From: Marinobacter fonticola
Lineage (GTDB): Bacteria > Pseudomonadota > Gammaproteobacteria > Pseudomonadales > Oleiphilaceae
Length of the DNA: 64,000 bases
Assembly (NCBI RefSeq): GCF_008122265.1
Contig: NZ_CP043042.1
Location: 3,286,001-3,350,000, forward strand
Direction: 5' to 3'
The position numbers and the translations under genes are program-made. The notes beneath the pieces were generated by a model that was not told the DNA's origin, made no database searches, and was given only the letters and a program-made list of their open reading frames with translations. The stretch's first letter is position 1. Each line of letters opens with the position of its first letter. Shown one piece after another: positions 46,956 through 55,615 of the stretch.

Positions 46956-48209
46956 CTAGGGCGTTTTACGATGACCGGAACCCATCACCCGCTTGAGGGT
47001 TAATCCCTGCACCAGAATCGAAAAAACCACCACGACGTAGGCCATCGGCAGGATCAAATCCCGTTCCGGCCCGGATGGCAGTGAGAGCGCCAATGCGACG
47101 GAAATACCGCCTTTGAGCCCGCCCCAGGTCATCGCACGAATAGAATTGGGATTGAACTCCCTGAATGGCCTAAGTGCCATAACCGGTATGCCCACCGCCA
47201 CCAGCCGCGACAGCAGCGCCAGTGGAATCGCCGCCAGCCCGGCCCATAGGATGGGCAACTCGAAATTCAGGATCAGCAGCTCCAGCCCCATCAACAAGAA
47301 CAAGACGGCGTTGAGCAGTTCGTCGACCAACTCCCAGAACGTATCCAGCTGCGCTTCGGTCTTCTCCGACATGGCGAATTTACGCCCGTGATTGCCCAGC
47401 ATCAGCCCGGCGACAACCACCGCCAATGGACCCGACATATGCAGCCGGTTGGCCAACGCATACCCGCCGGCGACCAAAGCTACGGTTACGAGAATCTCGA
47501 CCTGATAATTATCCAGTTGCCGCAGTAACCGGTAGCCGATGTAACCGAGTAGGAAACCCAGCACCAGGCCGCCCACGGCCTCCTCCAGAAACAGTAACCC
47601 AATGCTGGAGAAAGTCGCTTCCCGTTCACCCTGGGCGATGCCGAGAATGCCCAGAAAAACCACCACCGCGACGCCATCGTTGAACAGCGACTCACCGGCA
47701 ATCTTGGTCGACAGGCTATCGGGTGCATCGACCGATTTCAGGATCGCCAGAACCGCGACGGGATCGGTGGGTGCCACTACCGCGCCGAACAGCAGGCAGT
47801 AGATGAAGGGCAACGACAGGCCGAGCCAGTCCAGCACAAACCACAGAGCGCCCCCGACCAGAAACGTCGTCAACACAACGCCCAGGGAGGCCAGCAAGGC
47901 CACCAGCCATTTTTGCTCTGCCAAGTCGTCCAGATTGACGTGCAAGGCGCCGGCGAACAGCAGGAAACTCAGCAAACCGTCGAGCAGTGTTCTGCCCAGG
48001 TCGGCCTGCCCTACGAGCTGCTCGGCCCAATCGGTCAAATCATGGATACCCAGGTGGTTGAGTCCCACCAGAACCAGCGAAAACAACAGCGAGAACGCCA
48101 TGACGGCGATACTGGTGAGCAAGCCGATAAAACGGGCATTGATGTAGCTGAACAGGGCCGAAAGGCTCAGCAGGATGGCAACGATCTCGAATAGCGTCAT
48201 GTGGTCCAT
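46956..48209 (-). CDS. Cation:proton antiporter, CPA1/NhaP type
   Basis: Inner-membrane Na+(K+)/H+ exchanger of 417 residues with about twelve hydrophobic segments. The core motifs are LLFGAVVAPTDPVAVLAILKS and ESLFNDGVAVVVFLGILGIA, where the two acidic residues of the ND pair bind the cation, as in NhaP. The start is uncertain: the ATG at 48209 (MDHMTLFE) puts the first membrane segment near the N terminus, while reading further to 48335 adds a sequence without a signal. The gene lies on the opposite strand between two Crp/Fnr paralogues. Confidence 0.88.
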   Translation of the reverse strand: MDHMTLFEIVAILLSLSALFSYINARFIGLLTSIAVMAFSLLFSLVLVGLNHLGIHDLTDWAEQLVGQADLGRTLLDGLLSFLLFAGALHVNLDDLAEQKWLVALLASLGVVLTTFLVGGALWFVLDWLGLSLPFIYCLLFGAVVAPTDPVAVLAILKSVDAPDSLSTKIAGESLFNDGVAVVVFLGILGIAQGEREATFSSIGLLFLEEAVGGLVLGFLLGYIGYRLLRQLDNYQVEILVTVALVAGGYALANRLHMSGPLAVVVAGLMLGNHGRKFAMSEKTEAQLDTFWELVDELLNAVLFLLMGLELLILNFELPILWAGLAAIPLALLSRLVAVGIPVMALRPFREFNPNSIRAMTWGGLKGGISVALALSLPSGPERDLILPMAYVVVVFSILVQGLTLKRVMGSGHRKTP

Positions 48210-48490
48210 CACATTGCTTTTGGGGAAATGATGCATCGATTGGAGCAAATAAAGCGCCGTATTACCAACTACACAAGAGAAAGTATCCGCATCGCGGCCT
48301 GTTGCCGGCATGTTGATCGTAGACTTTTGATACAAGGCAAAGGTCAGGGTGTTATTCTTGAGTCAGGTATCACTTAGTACGTCCCGCAACGAGACCAGCG
48401 GCCCGTTTCGTTAGCGATAAGATCGTCCTACTTCGCTTTTAGCAACCATAATAACGACACGCCACTGGCACGGGCCTGGAGGGGAACGCA

Positions 48491-49297
48491 ATGAAATCGA
48501 GCTGCATTATCAAACATTTCGAGCATTACTCACCGTTGACCGACGATGACAAGGTGTTGCTCGACTCCCTGGAAAAGAGCCCTAAGGAGTACCGCAAAAA
48601 TACGTCGGTCTGGCTACAGGGAGAGCCTTCCAACCACTTCTATACCGTCAGTCAGGGTTGGGCCTACTCCTACCGCAACATGGAAGACGGCAGCCGTCAG
48701 ATACTCGATGTATACGTTCCCGGCGATGTCGTCGGCCTGCGGGAGTTTGCCTTCAATAAACGCATCACCGGGCTTATGGTGATGTCCGACGCCGTGCTCT
48801 GCGCCTTTCCTAAATCCCGCCTAACAGAGGTCTTTGCGGAATCTCTGCTGCTGTGCAGTATTTTCTTCATGATCTCGGCAGCGGACCAGGCGATTCTCCT
48901 TGAGCGCCTCGTGAACCTGGGCCGCCGTTCCGCCCGACAGAAGCTTGCTCATTTCCTGCTGGAAATTTCCAAGCGGCTGGAAAAGACCAACATCGATGTC
49001 ACCAATCACCTCCAGTTGCCTTTAACCCAAACCATCCTTGCCGACGCGCTGGGTTTGAGCGCCGTGCATGTCAACCGTGTCTTCAAGGAGTTGCGGGAAG
49101 AAAAGCTTGTCGGACAGATCAACGGCAACATTAAGCTCTTGAACGTTGCCGGACTGCGCGAAGTGGCCGGCTTCGACGGCACTTATCTGGAAGAGAACAT
49201 TGAACCCATGTTGCAGCAGGCCCGTCAGATGCAGGGGCGCATCGACGGGGCTGGCGGTGCGAACATTTCAGATTTGAACCTGGTGGCGAACCACTAA
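48491..49297 (+). CDS. Crp/Fnr-family regulator, paralogue 3
   Basis: Regulator of 268 residues beginning MKSSCIIKHFEHYSPLTDDDKVLLDSLEK, nearly the same N terminus as paralogue 2, with sensor barrel (NHFYTVSQGWAYSYRNMEDGSRQILDVYVPGDVVGLREFAF), helix ILLERLVNLGRRSARQKLAHFLLEISKRLEKTN and HTH ILADALGLSAVHVNRVFKELREEK. GGAGGGG lies 6-7 nt before the ATG. The C-terminal tail is longer than in the others. The signal ligand is not recognisable. The next gene, GGDEF-EAL on the minus strand, is convergent with 15 bp between the stops. Confidence 0.9.
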   Translation: MKSSCIIKHFEHYSPLTDDDKVLLDSLEKSPKEYRKNTSVWLQGEPSNHFYTVSQGWAYSYRNMEDGSRQILDVYVPGDVVGLREFAFNKRITGLMVMSDAVLCAFPKSRLTEVFAESLLLCSIFFMISAADQAILLERLVNLGRRSARQKLAHFLLEISKRLEKTNIDVTNHLQLPLTQTILADALGLSAVHVNRVFKELREEKLVGQINGNIKLLNVAGLREVAGFDGTYLEENIEPMLQQARQMQGRIDGAGGANISDLNLVANH

Positions 49298-49312
49298 GGC
49301 ATTAGAGGGACC

Positions 49313-51604
49313 TTAAACCGGCGTTTCCAGCGTTAGTGGTTTTTTTAAGTACGCCATGAGTCCGTCGAACGGCATGGGGTGGGTGAATAAATAGCCCTGC
49401 CCCAGGCTACATCCCAGCCGAGTCAGCAGGTCTCGCTGCCGGTTATTTTCCACCCCCTCTATGACAAGCCTGAGCTGAAGCTTGGGCGTCATATCCGCAA
49501 TCGCCGAAATCATCGACGTGGCGCTGGGCGTGTCTTCGGTCGCTCGCAGGAACGAGCCGTCCAGCTTGAGGGTGGATACCGGGAGAGCCAGTAGCCGTGA
49601 AATGGACGAATAGCCGGTGCCATAATCGTCGATGGTGAGCGCGAAACCGCGCTGCTGCAGTTCCTGAAGGACCTTCTCCATGCGAGCGATGTCACTCATC
49701 ATGGCCGCCTCGGTCACCTCCAATTCCACCGCTTCCGGTGGCAGACCGGCCTGGCGCACCATGTCGGCGATACGCGCGGGTAGCGACGGTTGCCAAAGCT
49801 GACGGACCGACAGGTTTAGCGACAAACGCAAGTCTGGCAAATGCTCTCGTGCTTTGCGCAAATCCTCGCAAGCCTTGCGAAGCGCCCACTCACCCACACG
49901 GATAATCAGCCCGGTTTCTTCCAGCATCGGCAGAAAGGCCTTCGGCGCCACCGTGCTGCCATCGGGCTGAGGCCACCGCAGCAGGGCTTCCACCGAGTGC
50001 ACATCGCCGGTTTCGAGATCGACCACCGGCTGATAGTGCAGCTCGAAATCCTGCTGCTGCACCGCTTCATACAAGTCTTGCTCCAACGCTACGAGACTGG
50101 AATGTTCAGCCGACAATTGGGCATTGTAGAACTGATAGCCATTGCCACCCTGGCTCTTGACCTCGTACATGGCCTGATCCGCCAAGCCCGGCAACGCCAT
50201 CGCTTCCTTGGTGTCGCGAGGAAACAGGCTGATACCGACACTGGCGCCAAGATAGTGCTCGTTGTGGCCATCGGTGAACGGTTTACGCATGCCGCTAACG
50301 ATCCGCTCCGCAACCTGGCTGGCTGCGCCGGTCAAATACGTGTGCTGGCTTTCCTCGTTGTATTCGAGGCCCGTGTCCAGCTTCTCGAAAGGCATCAGGA
50401 TCACGAATTCATCGCCCCCCTGACGCGATACGAAATCCTCTTCGCGTACCAGCCCCTGTAGACGCCGGGCCACTTTACGCAGCAACCGGTCACCGACTTC
50501 GTGCCCCATGCTGTCGTTGATGCGCTTGAAGCCGTCCAGATCGACGAACAACACCGCCGCGTAACGCCCATGACGATCCGCCTGGGCGCCCAGAGTCGCC
50601 AGCTGTTCATGGATCCACTGTCGATTCGGCAGCCCCGTGAGCACGTCTCGATACGCCCGCAGTTCAGCACTGTGTTTCGCCTGGCGTAAAGCTTCGCGAT
50701 CACGCAAGGCCTGCAAGCCAAAGGCTATATTTTCGCTCAGCCGCCCCATCAGCTCGATTTCCTCGGCCGTGAAGGCATGCCGCATCTCCGAGTAGAGCAC
50801 CAGAATACCGTCCCGCGTCTTGTCGAAGCGGCAGGGCAGCACCAGGCAGGAGCCAAAGCCATACTCTTGCACCATATCCCGCCAGGGCGCGATATTAGGA
50901 GCGCTCGCCATATCGTCGCAGACTTGAGCCTGGTGATTGCGGATGGCCCGGCCGGCGGGGCCGTCACCCTCCGGCCCTTCGCCCCAGGTGGGAGAAACAT
51001 GCGTAAGGTAGTTGCCAGCCGTGCCACTCTGGGCAAGGACGTCGATGCTCTTGCATTCATCGTGCTTGGCCAGCCCGACCCAGGCAAAACGGAATCCACG
51101 ATTGCTCACCAGCTCGTCGAGCGTGCTATTGAGCAATTCGTCCTCGCTGTCAGCGCGCAGAATGAGTTCGTTACACGCGGCAAACAAAGAGAACGCCCGG
51201 CCCAGGACGCGGAGTTCACTGTCGCTCTGAGCAACACGCTCGCGCAGACTGACCGATAGCTCGCGCACCCGCAGCAGGTTGTTGACCCGGGCGAGAAGCT
51301 CGGCGGGCTGAAAGGGCTGGACCATGACGTCATCGATCTGCTGGCCGATCATTCCCATGGACGCATCCAGTTCCCGCGCGGGCAGCATCAACAGGACCGG
51401 CATGGCCGCCGGCGCCTCGCGGGACCGCAGTATGCCGATCTCCTCCCGCCAGGCCTGCAGGGCCTCTCGGTCGACAATGACCAGATCTAACCCGCCAGCG
51501 TGGTGCAGTTCCGCCGGATCGGCGGTGACATCATGGCTGGCGAGCGTCGCCTCGATCAGGCGACTTTCGTCAGAATGACCTACAAGGGATAAAACACGTG
51601 TCAT
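49313..51604 (-). CDS. Pseudo-receiver, GAF, GGDEF and EAL protein (c-di-GMP turnover)
   Basis: Soluble protein of 763 residues. The first about 120 residues resemble a receiver domain (LDLVIVDREAL, MLPARELDASM, VMVQPFQPAELLARVNNLL), but the conserved lysine before PF is Gln, so phosphorylation signalling is doubtful. A GAF domain follows (about 150-310; FRFAWVGLAKHDECKSIDVLAQ, SCLVLPCRF). The GGDEF motif is intact (396-400, RQGGDEFVIL), and the EAL motif is intact (539-541, VEALLRWP), with ITEAAMM-type VTEAAMMSD, TIDDYGTGYSS and GQGYLFTHPMPF. AGGGA lies upstream of the ATG at 51604. The direction of activity is not predictable. Confidence 0.93.
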   Translation of the reverse strand: MTRVLSLVGHSDESRLIEATLASHDVTADPAELHHAGGLDLVIVDREALQAWREEIGILRSREAPAAMPVLLMLPARELDASMGMIGQQIDDVMVQPFQPAELLARVNNLLRVRELSVSLRERVAQSDSELRVLGRAFSLFAACNELILRADSEDELLNSTLDELVSNRGFRFAWVGLAKHDECKSIDVLAQSGTAGNYLTHVSPTWGEGPEGDGPAGRAIRNHQAQVCDDMASAPNIAPWRDMVQEYGFGSCLVLPCRFDKTRDGILVLYSEMRHAFTAEEIELMGRLSENIAFGLQALRDREALRQAKHSAELRAYRDVLTGLPNRQWIHEQLATLGAQADRHGRYAAVLFVDLDGFKRINDSMGHEVGDRLLRKVARRLQGLVREEDFVSRQGGDEFVILMPFEKLDTGLEYNEESQHTYLTGAASQVAERIVSGMRKPFTDGHNEHYLGASVGISLFPRDTKEAMALPGLADQAMYEVKSQGGNGYQFYNAQLSAEHSSLVALEQDLYEAVQQQDFELHYQPVVDLETGDVHSVEALLRWPQPDGSTVAPKAFLPMLEETGLIIRVGEWALRKACEDLRKAREHLPDLRLSLNLSVRQLWQPSLPARIADMVRQAGLPPEAVELEVTEAAMMSDIARMEKVLQELQQRGFALTIDDYGTGYSSISRLLALPVSTLKLDGSFLRATEDTPSATSMISAIADMTPKLQLRLVIEGVENNRQRDLLTRLGCSLGQGYLFTHPMPFDGLMAYLKKPLTLETPV

Positions 51605-51802
51605 AGGGGTCCCTAGGAAAACGAGTGTTATTCCCCGGACCTTACGCGACAACCGTTTCCCAAGTCCTTAACTTAAACAAGATCTTGAGAACGTTTAATT
51701 TCAGTTTCATCCCGCTTGATGCGCTTTTTGTGACAGCGGCGTCAGTAACTTAGGGCATGTCGCTGCTGTTTCCAGAACAGCCCTTGCCGGTAAACGTTAA
51801 TC

Positions 51803-52711
51803 TTACTTGCTCGGGCCACCGCCCCTTTCTCCCTCTTGCCGACGATAAAGCTGATAAATCGTCTGAAAATGCGACACGCTATCGGGCAGCAACGTGCCGG
51901 TATAAAGGTCGACCGCTAACTTCTGGATATCCTCACGCTCGAGTACTCGGTTGACCTCGGCAATGATTTCCCGGCCCCAGTCGCCTTCGGTACAGCCATA
52001 GTAGTCGTTGATGTAATCCGGTTGTTCGGACAGCGGCAGGAAGCCAAGGTCCGGCGCCCCCCGATCTCCCCATATCTCGGCGGCACCCTCGCCGTGGGTA
52101 AAATGGCCAGCCTCGGAAGAATACGCCAGCACCGCATCCACGCGCTTCGCTTTCAGCATCTGGAGCAACAGCGGGCTGTTACGCGAGGCAATAAGCCGCG
52201 TCGTTATGCCTTCCGGCGCATAGCGAGCTCTGACGATTCGATCGACCTCCTCGCCGTAGCTTCTTCCGCGCACAAACCCCAAGCGAATCGACGATTCATC
52301 CATCACCCGAGCGAGACTTAATTCGCCGTTTGCATCGATAAAGGATTTCAACTTCTCTTCGCTGCCCGCTCTGACGACCAAGCCCGGCGGCAGCATCGGC
52401 AGCACCGGCCGGGAGTACGCCACGTAAGGGGTACGCCCCGGTACTTTGATCAGCGCATGGGAACACATCTGCCGACCTTGCTTCATGTCGTACAGCAAAC
52501 GCGCGTAGTTCGACGTTCGAAATCGGTGCCGGTAATCCGGCAGCGCTGCGATCACCTCTAAGTGAAGACGGTCCATAACACCGTATTGGCCGGCCGCCAT
52601 CTCAAGAAAAAAGGGTGGAAACTCCGGTGAACGCCATTCCACAGTCGCAACCTGAGACTGGGCATGGGTGACCCAAAGCACGCATAGCGAACAAACCATC
52701 CAACGCAGCAT
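51803..52711 (-). CDS. Periplasmic TIGR02285-like substrate-binding protein
   Basis: Exported protein of 302 residues from the ATG at 52711, with signal peptide MLRWMVCSLCVLWVTHAQS. The mature part starts VEWRSPEFPPFFLEMAAGQYGVMDRLHLEV and continues with TSNYARLLYDMKQGRQMCSHALIKV, a pattern of the family I know as TIGR02285, distantly related to family 3 binding proteins. AGG and a longer GGGAGGTGA precede the start. It has no transporter gene beside it; it follows the GGDEF-EAL gene on the same strand, and such pairs sometimes form sensory systems. The ligand is unknown. Confidence 0.78.
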   Translation of the reverse strand: MLRWMVCSLCVLWVTHAQSQVATVEWRSPEFPPFFLEMAAGQYGVMDRLHLEVIAALPDYRHRFRTSNYARLLYDMKQGRQMCSHALIKVPGRTPYVAYSRPVLPMLPPGLVVRAGSEEKLKSFIDANGELSLARVMDESSIRLGFVRGRSYGEEVDRIVRARYAPEGITTRLIASRNSPLLLQMLKAKRVDAVLAYSSEAGHFTHGEGAAEIWGDRGAPDLGFLPLSEQPDYINDYYGCTEGDWGREIIAEVNRVLEREDIQKLAVDLYTGTLLPDSVSHFQTIYQLYRRQEGERGGGPSK

Positions 52712-53057
52712 TCGACCTATTTCACCTCCCCAGCTCACGCCGCCCGTCAAGAACCCGTTCGGTGGCAATATGGAACGTTACCTCTTAGCGTAAATGGTCG
52801 GTCGACGACGTCTCAAGCTCAAAACGCGCGTGCCCTACCAAGAGTTCATTTGCAATCCAGTGCTTTAATTGTAGTAGTCTAAAAGCAGCGACTTGGATGC
52901 ATTATCGGTTAAAAATGCTTAGGGAACCTTAGCATTCCTGCAATCCCCGGCAGTCAGGAGTTCAGCCGAGTCGTTGCTGTAACGGAAGGGCCATTGGCCG
53001 TCTGGCCGATGGCCACTTGGTTTATGGAGACACGCTACAGAGCAAGGAGAGAGCACC
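52712..53057. other. Divergent promoter region upstream of egtB
   Basis: 346 bp between the binding-protein gene and egtB, AT-rich from 52850 to 52935. It should hold the promoters of both. A palindrome-like GGCCATTGGCCGTCTGGCCGATGGCC lies at 52990-53015, close upstream of egtB, and could be an operator or attenuator hairpin. Confidence 0.4.
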
Positions 53058-54359
53058 ATGATTGGATTCGGTAAGCTCGCCGGCCGGGACGTGGACGAGC
53101 TAGCACCACTCGAACACATCCGTAACATGTACCGGGACGTGCGCCAGCGCTTCGAAGACTACTGCGCGCCCCTGGAAATCGAGGACTACGGGCTCCAGGC
53201 CGTAGCGGAAACCAGCCCCGCTAAATGGCACTTGGCCCACACCAGCTGGTTCTTCGAAACATTCATCCTCAAACCCTTCATGCCGGGCTATCAATCGCCC
53301 AACCCCCAATTCGAATACCTGTTTAATTCCTACTACAACGGCATCGGCGCGCAATTTCCCCGGTCGCAACGCGGCCTGTTGTCGCGCCCGACGGTGGCCG
53401 ACGTTTACGACTACCGCCACGCCATCGACGATGCCATGATACGGCTGCTTGAATCCGGCGACGGCGGCCTGAATACAGGCGATCTGAATACGATAGTCAC
53501 TCGAACGGAGCTGGGCCTGCAGCATGAGATGCAGCACCAGGAACTGTTCTTCACCGACCTGAAATACAATCTGGCGCTCAATCCGCTTTGCCCGGTCTAT
53601 GTCGATGCACCCGGGCATGAGGAACCCACCCGCCCACTTGCGCTGGCTTGGACGGCCCAGGAAGGCGGCATCCTCAAGATGGGCGCGGACGCCGATAGCA
53701 GCTTTTGCTTTGACAACGAAACCCCGCGGCACCGGGTTTTCCTGGAACCGTTCGAACTGGCTAATCGGCCGGTGACCAATGCCGACGTGCTCGCCTTCAT
53801 CGAGGACGGTGGCTACCAGCAGCCGGCGCTTTGGCTTGCCGATGGCTGGGGCAAAGTGCAGCAGGAGCAATGGCAGCATCCGCTCTATTGGCGTCAACAG
53901 GACGGCGAGTGGTTCGAGTTCACCCTGCACGGTCTGAAACCGCTCAACCCCTATGGTATCGCTTGTCACCTCAGTGCCTACGAGGCCGATGCCATTGCGC
54001 GCTGGTTCGACGCCCGCCTGCCGACGGAATTCGAGTGGGAATCGGTTGCCCAGCGCCAGCCCGTCAAGGGACATTTTGTCGACAGCGGTCTATATCACCC
54101 CGAAAGCGCGGACCCCGATACGTTGTTCGGCAGCATCTGGCAGTGGACCAGCAGCGCCTATGCACCCTACCCCGGCTACCGGCCGGCGGAAGGCGCCATT
54201 GGCGAGTACAACGGCAAGTTTATGTGCAACCAGCTGGTGCTACGCGGCGGTTCGTGCGTGACGGACCCACGTCAGGTTCGCGCCAGTTATCGCAACTTCT
54301 TCTATCCGCCGGATCGCTGGCAGTTCAGCGGCGTCAGGCTCGCCAGGGACGCTCGTTAG
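53058..54359 (+). CDS. egtB: Ergothioneine sulfoxide synthase EgtB
   Basis: Iron(II)-dependent enzyme of 433 residues that joins a thiol (gamma-glutamylcysteine or cysteine) to hercynine with oxygen. The N-terminal DinB-like bundle provides the metal site: His58 (AKWHLAHTSWFFE) and the HX3HXE motif His156/His160 (LQHEMQHQELFF). The C-terminal FGE-sulfatase-like half includes FELANRPVTNADVLAFIEDGGY, RLPTEFEWESVAQ, GSIWQWTSSAYAPYPGYRP and VLRGGSCVTDPRQVRASYRNFF. AAGGAGAG stands ahead of the ATG. egtD follows 65 bp later; no egtC, egtA or egtE is in the window, so the thiol donor may be cysteine. Confidence 0.94.
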   Translation: MIGFGKLAGRDVDELAPLEHIRNMYRDVRQRFEDYCAPLEIEDYGLQAVAETSPAKWHLAHTSWFFETFILKPFMPGYQSPNPQFEYLFNSYYNGIGAQFPRSQRGLLSRPTVADVYDYRHAIDDAMIRLLESGDGGLNTGDLNTIVTRTELGLQHEMQHQELFFTDLKYNLALNPLCPVYVDAPGHEEPTRPLALAWTAQEGGILKMGADADSSFCFDNETPRHRVFLEPFELANRPVTNADVLAFIEDGGYQQPALWLADGWGKVQQEQWQHPLYWRQQDGEWFEFTLHGLKPLNPYGIACHLSAYEADAIARWFDARLPTEFEWESVAQRQPVKGHFVDSGLYHPESADPDTLFGSIWQWTSSAYAPYPGYRPAEGAIGEYNGKFMCNQLVLRGGSCVTDPRQVRASYRNFFYPPDRWQFSGVRLARDAR

Positions 54360-54424
54360 GGGCTCATTGGGCTTTCTTATTCGGGGTTCTCGCTGGGGAT
54401 TCTCACTAAGGAAAGGGTAAAAAC

Positions 54425-55402
54425 ATGGCCGGATCCGCCAAAGTACTGCGCACAAAACTCGATTACGTCAACATGCACCCGGGTCAACAGGACGTTGTCG
54501 CCGAAGTGCTTGAAGGCTTGGGGCAGACACAGAAAACGCTCAGCCCCAAGTTTTTCTACGATGAACGCGGCTCTCAGCTGTTCGAGGCCATCACCGAGCA
54601 ACCGGAGTACTACCCCACCCGCGCCGAGCGAATGGTGCTGAAGAACAAGGCGTCGGAAATCGCCGACCATCTCGGCGCAGGCGCCATGCTCATCGAGCCT
54701 GGCTGCGGCAGCTGCGAAAAGGTGCGCTTGCTGCTCGATGCCCTGAATCCGTCGCGCTATGTGGCGATGGATATCTCCTCGGAGTTCTTGTTGAGCTCGG
54801 CTAACGCGGTCGCCAGGGACTTTCCAGACCTGGAGATCCAGGCCATCTGCGCCGACTTCTCTCAGCTCGACGCCCTGGCGCTGGAAGAAAGCAGCGCGCG
54901 ACGGGTCGCCTTCTTCCCCGGTTCGACTCTGGGCAACTTCGATCCGGCCACCGCGCGCGATTTCTTGCGTGCAGTGCGTCACTTGGTGGGTGACGACGGC
55001 GGCCTGCTGATCGGCGTCGACCGGCACAAAGACACCGGCATCCTTAATGCGGCATACAACGACCAGGCCGGGGTCACCGCGGCATTCAATCTCAACGCGT
55101 TAACCCATCTCAACCGCATCCTGCCAGCCAACTTCGATACCGATGCCTTTCGCCATAAGGCGTTCTATAACACCGAAGCCCGCCGCATCGAAATGCACCT
55201 GGAAAGTCTGCGGGACCAGTCCGTACACTGTGCGGGCCAGACGATTGACTTCCACGCTGGCGAAACCATTCACTCGGAGAACTCCTACAAGTATACCGAT
55301 GCGCATTTCAGTCATCTGGCACAGGAGACCGGCTTCAGTGTGGACGCCGATTGGTCCGATCCCCAGTCGCTGTTTTCGGTGTTTTATTGCCGGGCAAACT
55401 GA
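54425..55402 (+). CDS. egtD: L-histidine N-alpha-methyltransferase EgtD
   Basis: S-adenosylmethionine-dependent enzyme of 325 residues that trimethylates histidine to hercynine, the substrate of EgtB. Family segments: LSPKFFYDERGSQLFEAITEQPEYYPTRAE, the SAM-binding IEPGCGSCEKVRLLLDAL, FFPGSTLGNFDPATARDFL, LIGVDRHKDTGILNAAYND and IHSENSYKYTDAHF. AAGGAAAGGG lies before the ATG. It forms an operon with egtB. The stop codon lies in the first unit of a degenerate 19-bp repeat array that ends in a strong terminator. Confidence 0.95.
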   Translation: MAGSAKVLRTKLDYVNMHPGQQDVVAEVLEGLGQTQKTLSPKFFYDERGSQLFEAITEQPEYYPTRAERMVLKNKASEIADHLGAGAMLIEPGCGSCEKVRLLLDALNPSRYVAMDISSEFLLSSANAVARDFPDLEIQAICADFSQLDALALEESSARRVAFFPGSTLGNFDPATARDFLRAVRHLVGDDGGLLIGVDRHKDTGILNAAYNDQAGVTAAFNLNALTHLNRILPANFDTDAFRHKAFYNTEARRIEMHLESLRDQSVHCAGQTIDFHAGETIHSENSYKYTDAHFSHLAQETGFSVDADWSDPQSLFSVFYCRAN

Positions 55403-55494
55403 CTGTACTGTCCCGGCCAACCGTACTGTCCCGGCCCAACCGTACTGTCCCGGCCCAACCGTACTACGCCGTCCGACTGTACTACCCCGCCCAA
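55401..55494. repeat. Degenerate 18-20 bp tandem repeat, 5 units, running into a terminator
   Basis: Units start at 55401, 55421, 55440, 55459 and 55477; the consensus is CCGTACTGTCCCGGCCCAA. The second and third are identical; the last (CTGTACTACCCCGCCCAA) forms most of the left arm of the terminator at 55486. The array begins on the egtD stop codon. Confidence 0.85.
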
Positions 55495-55515
55495 AGGAAC
55501 CTTTGGGCGGGTTTT
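55486..55515 (+). terminator. Rho-independent terminator after egtD
   Basis: Perfect 12-bp stem CCCGCCCAAAGG / CCTTTGGGCGGG with loop AA, followed by TTTT. It ends the egtBD unit. Confidence 0.9.
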
Positions 55516-55615
55516 CCGACTGATAAATTGAACTACGCTCATTGTAGAGGAGACGAACTAACCGGCCCGAAGGCATAAAGCCTGGGCCCAAACCCATCGA
55601 GGAACGCTGTATTCA

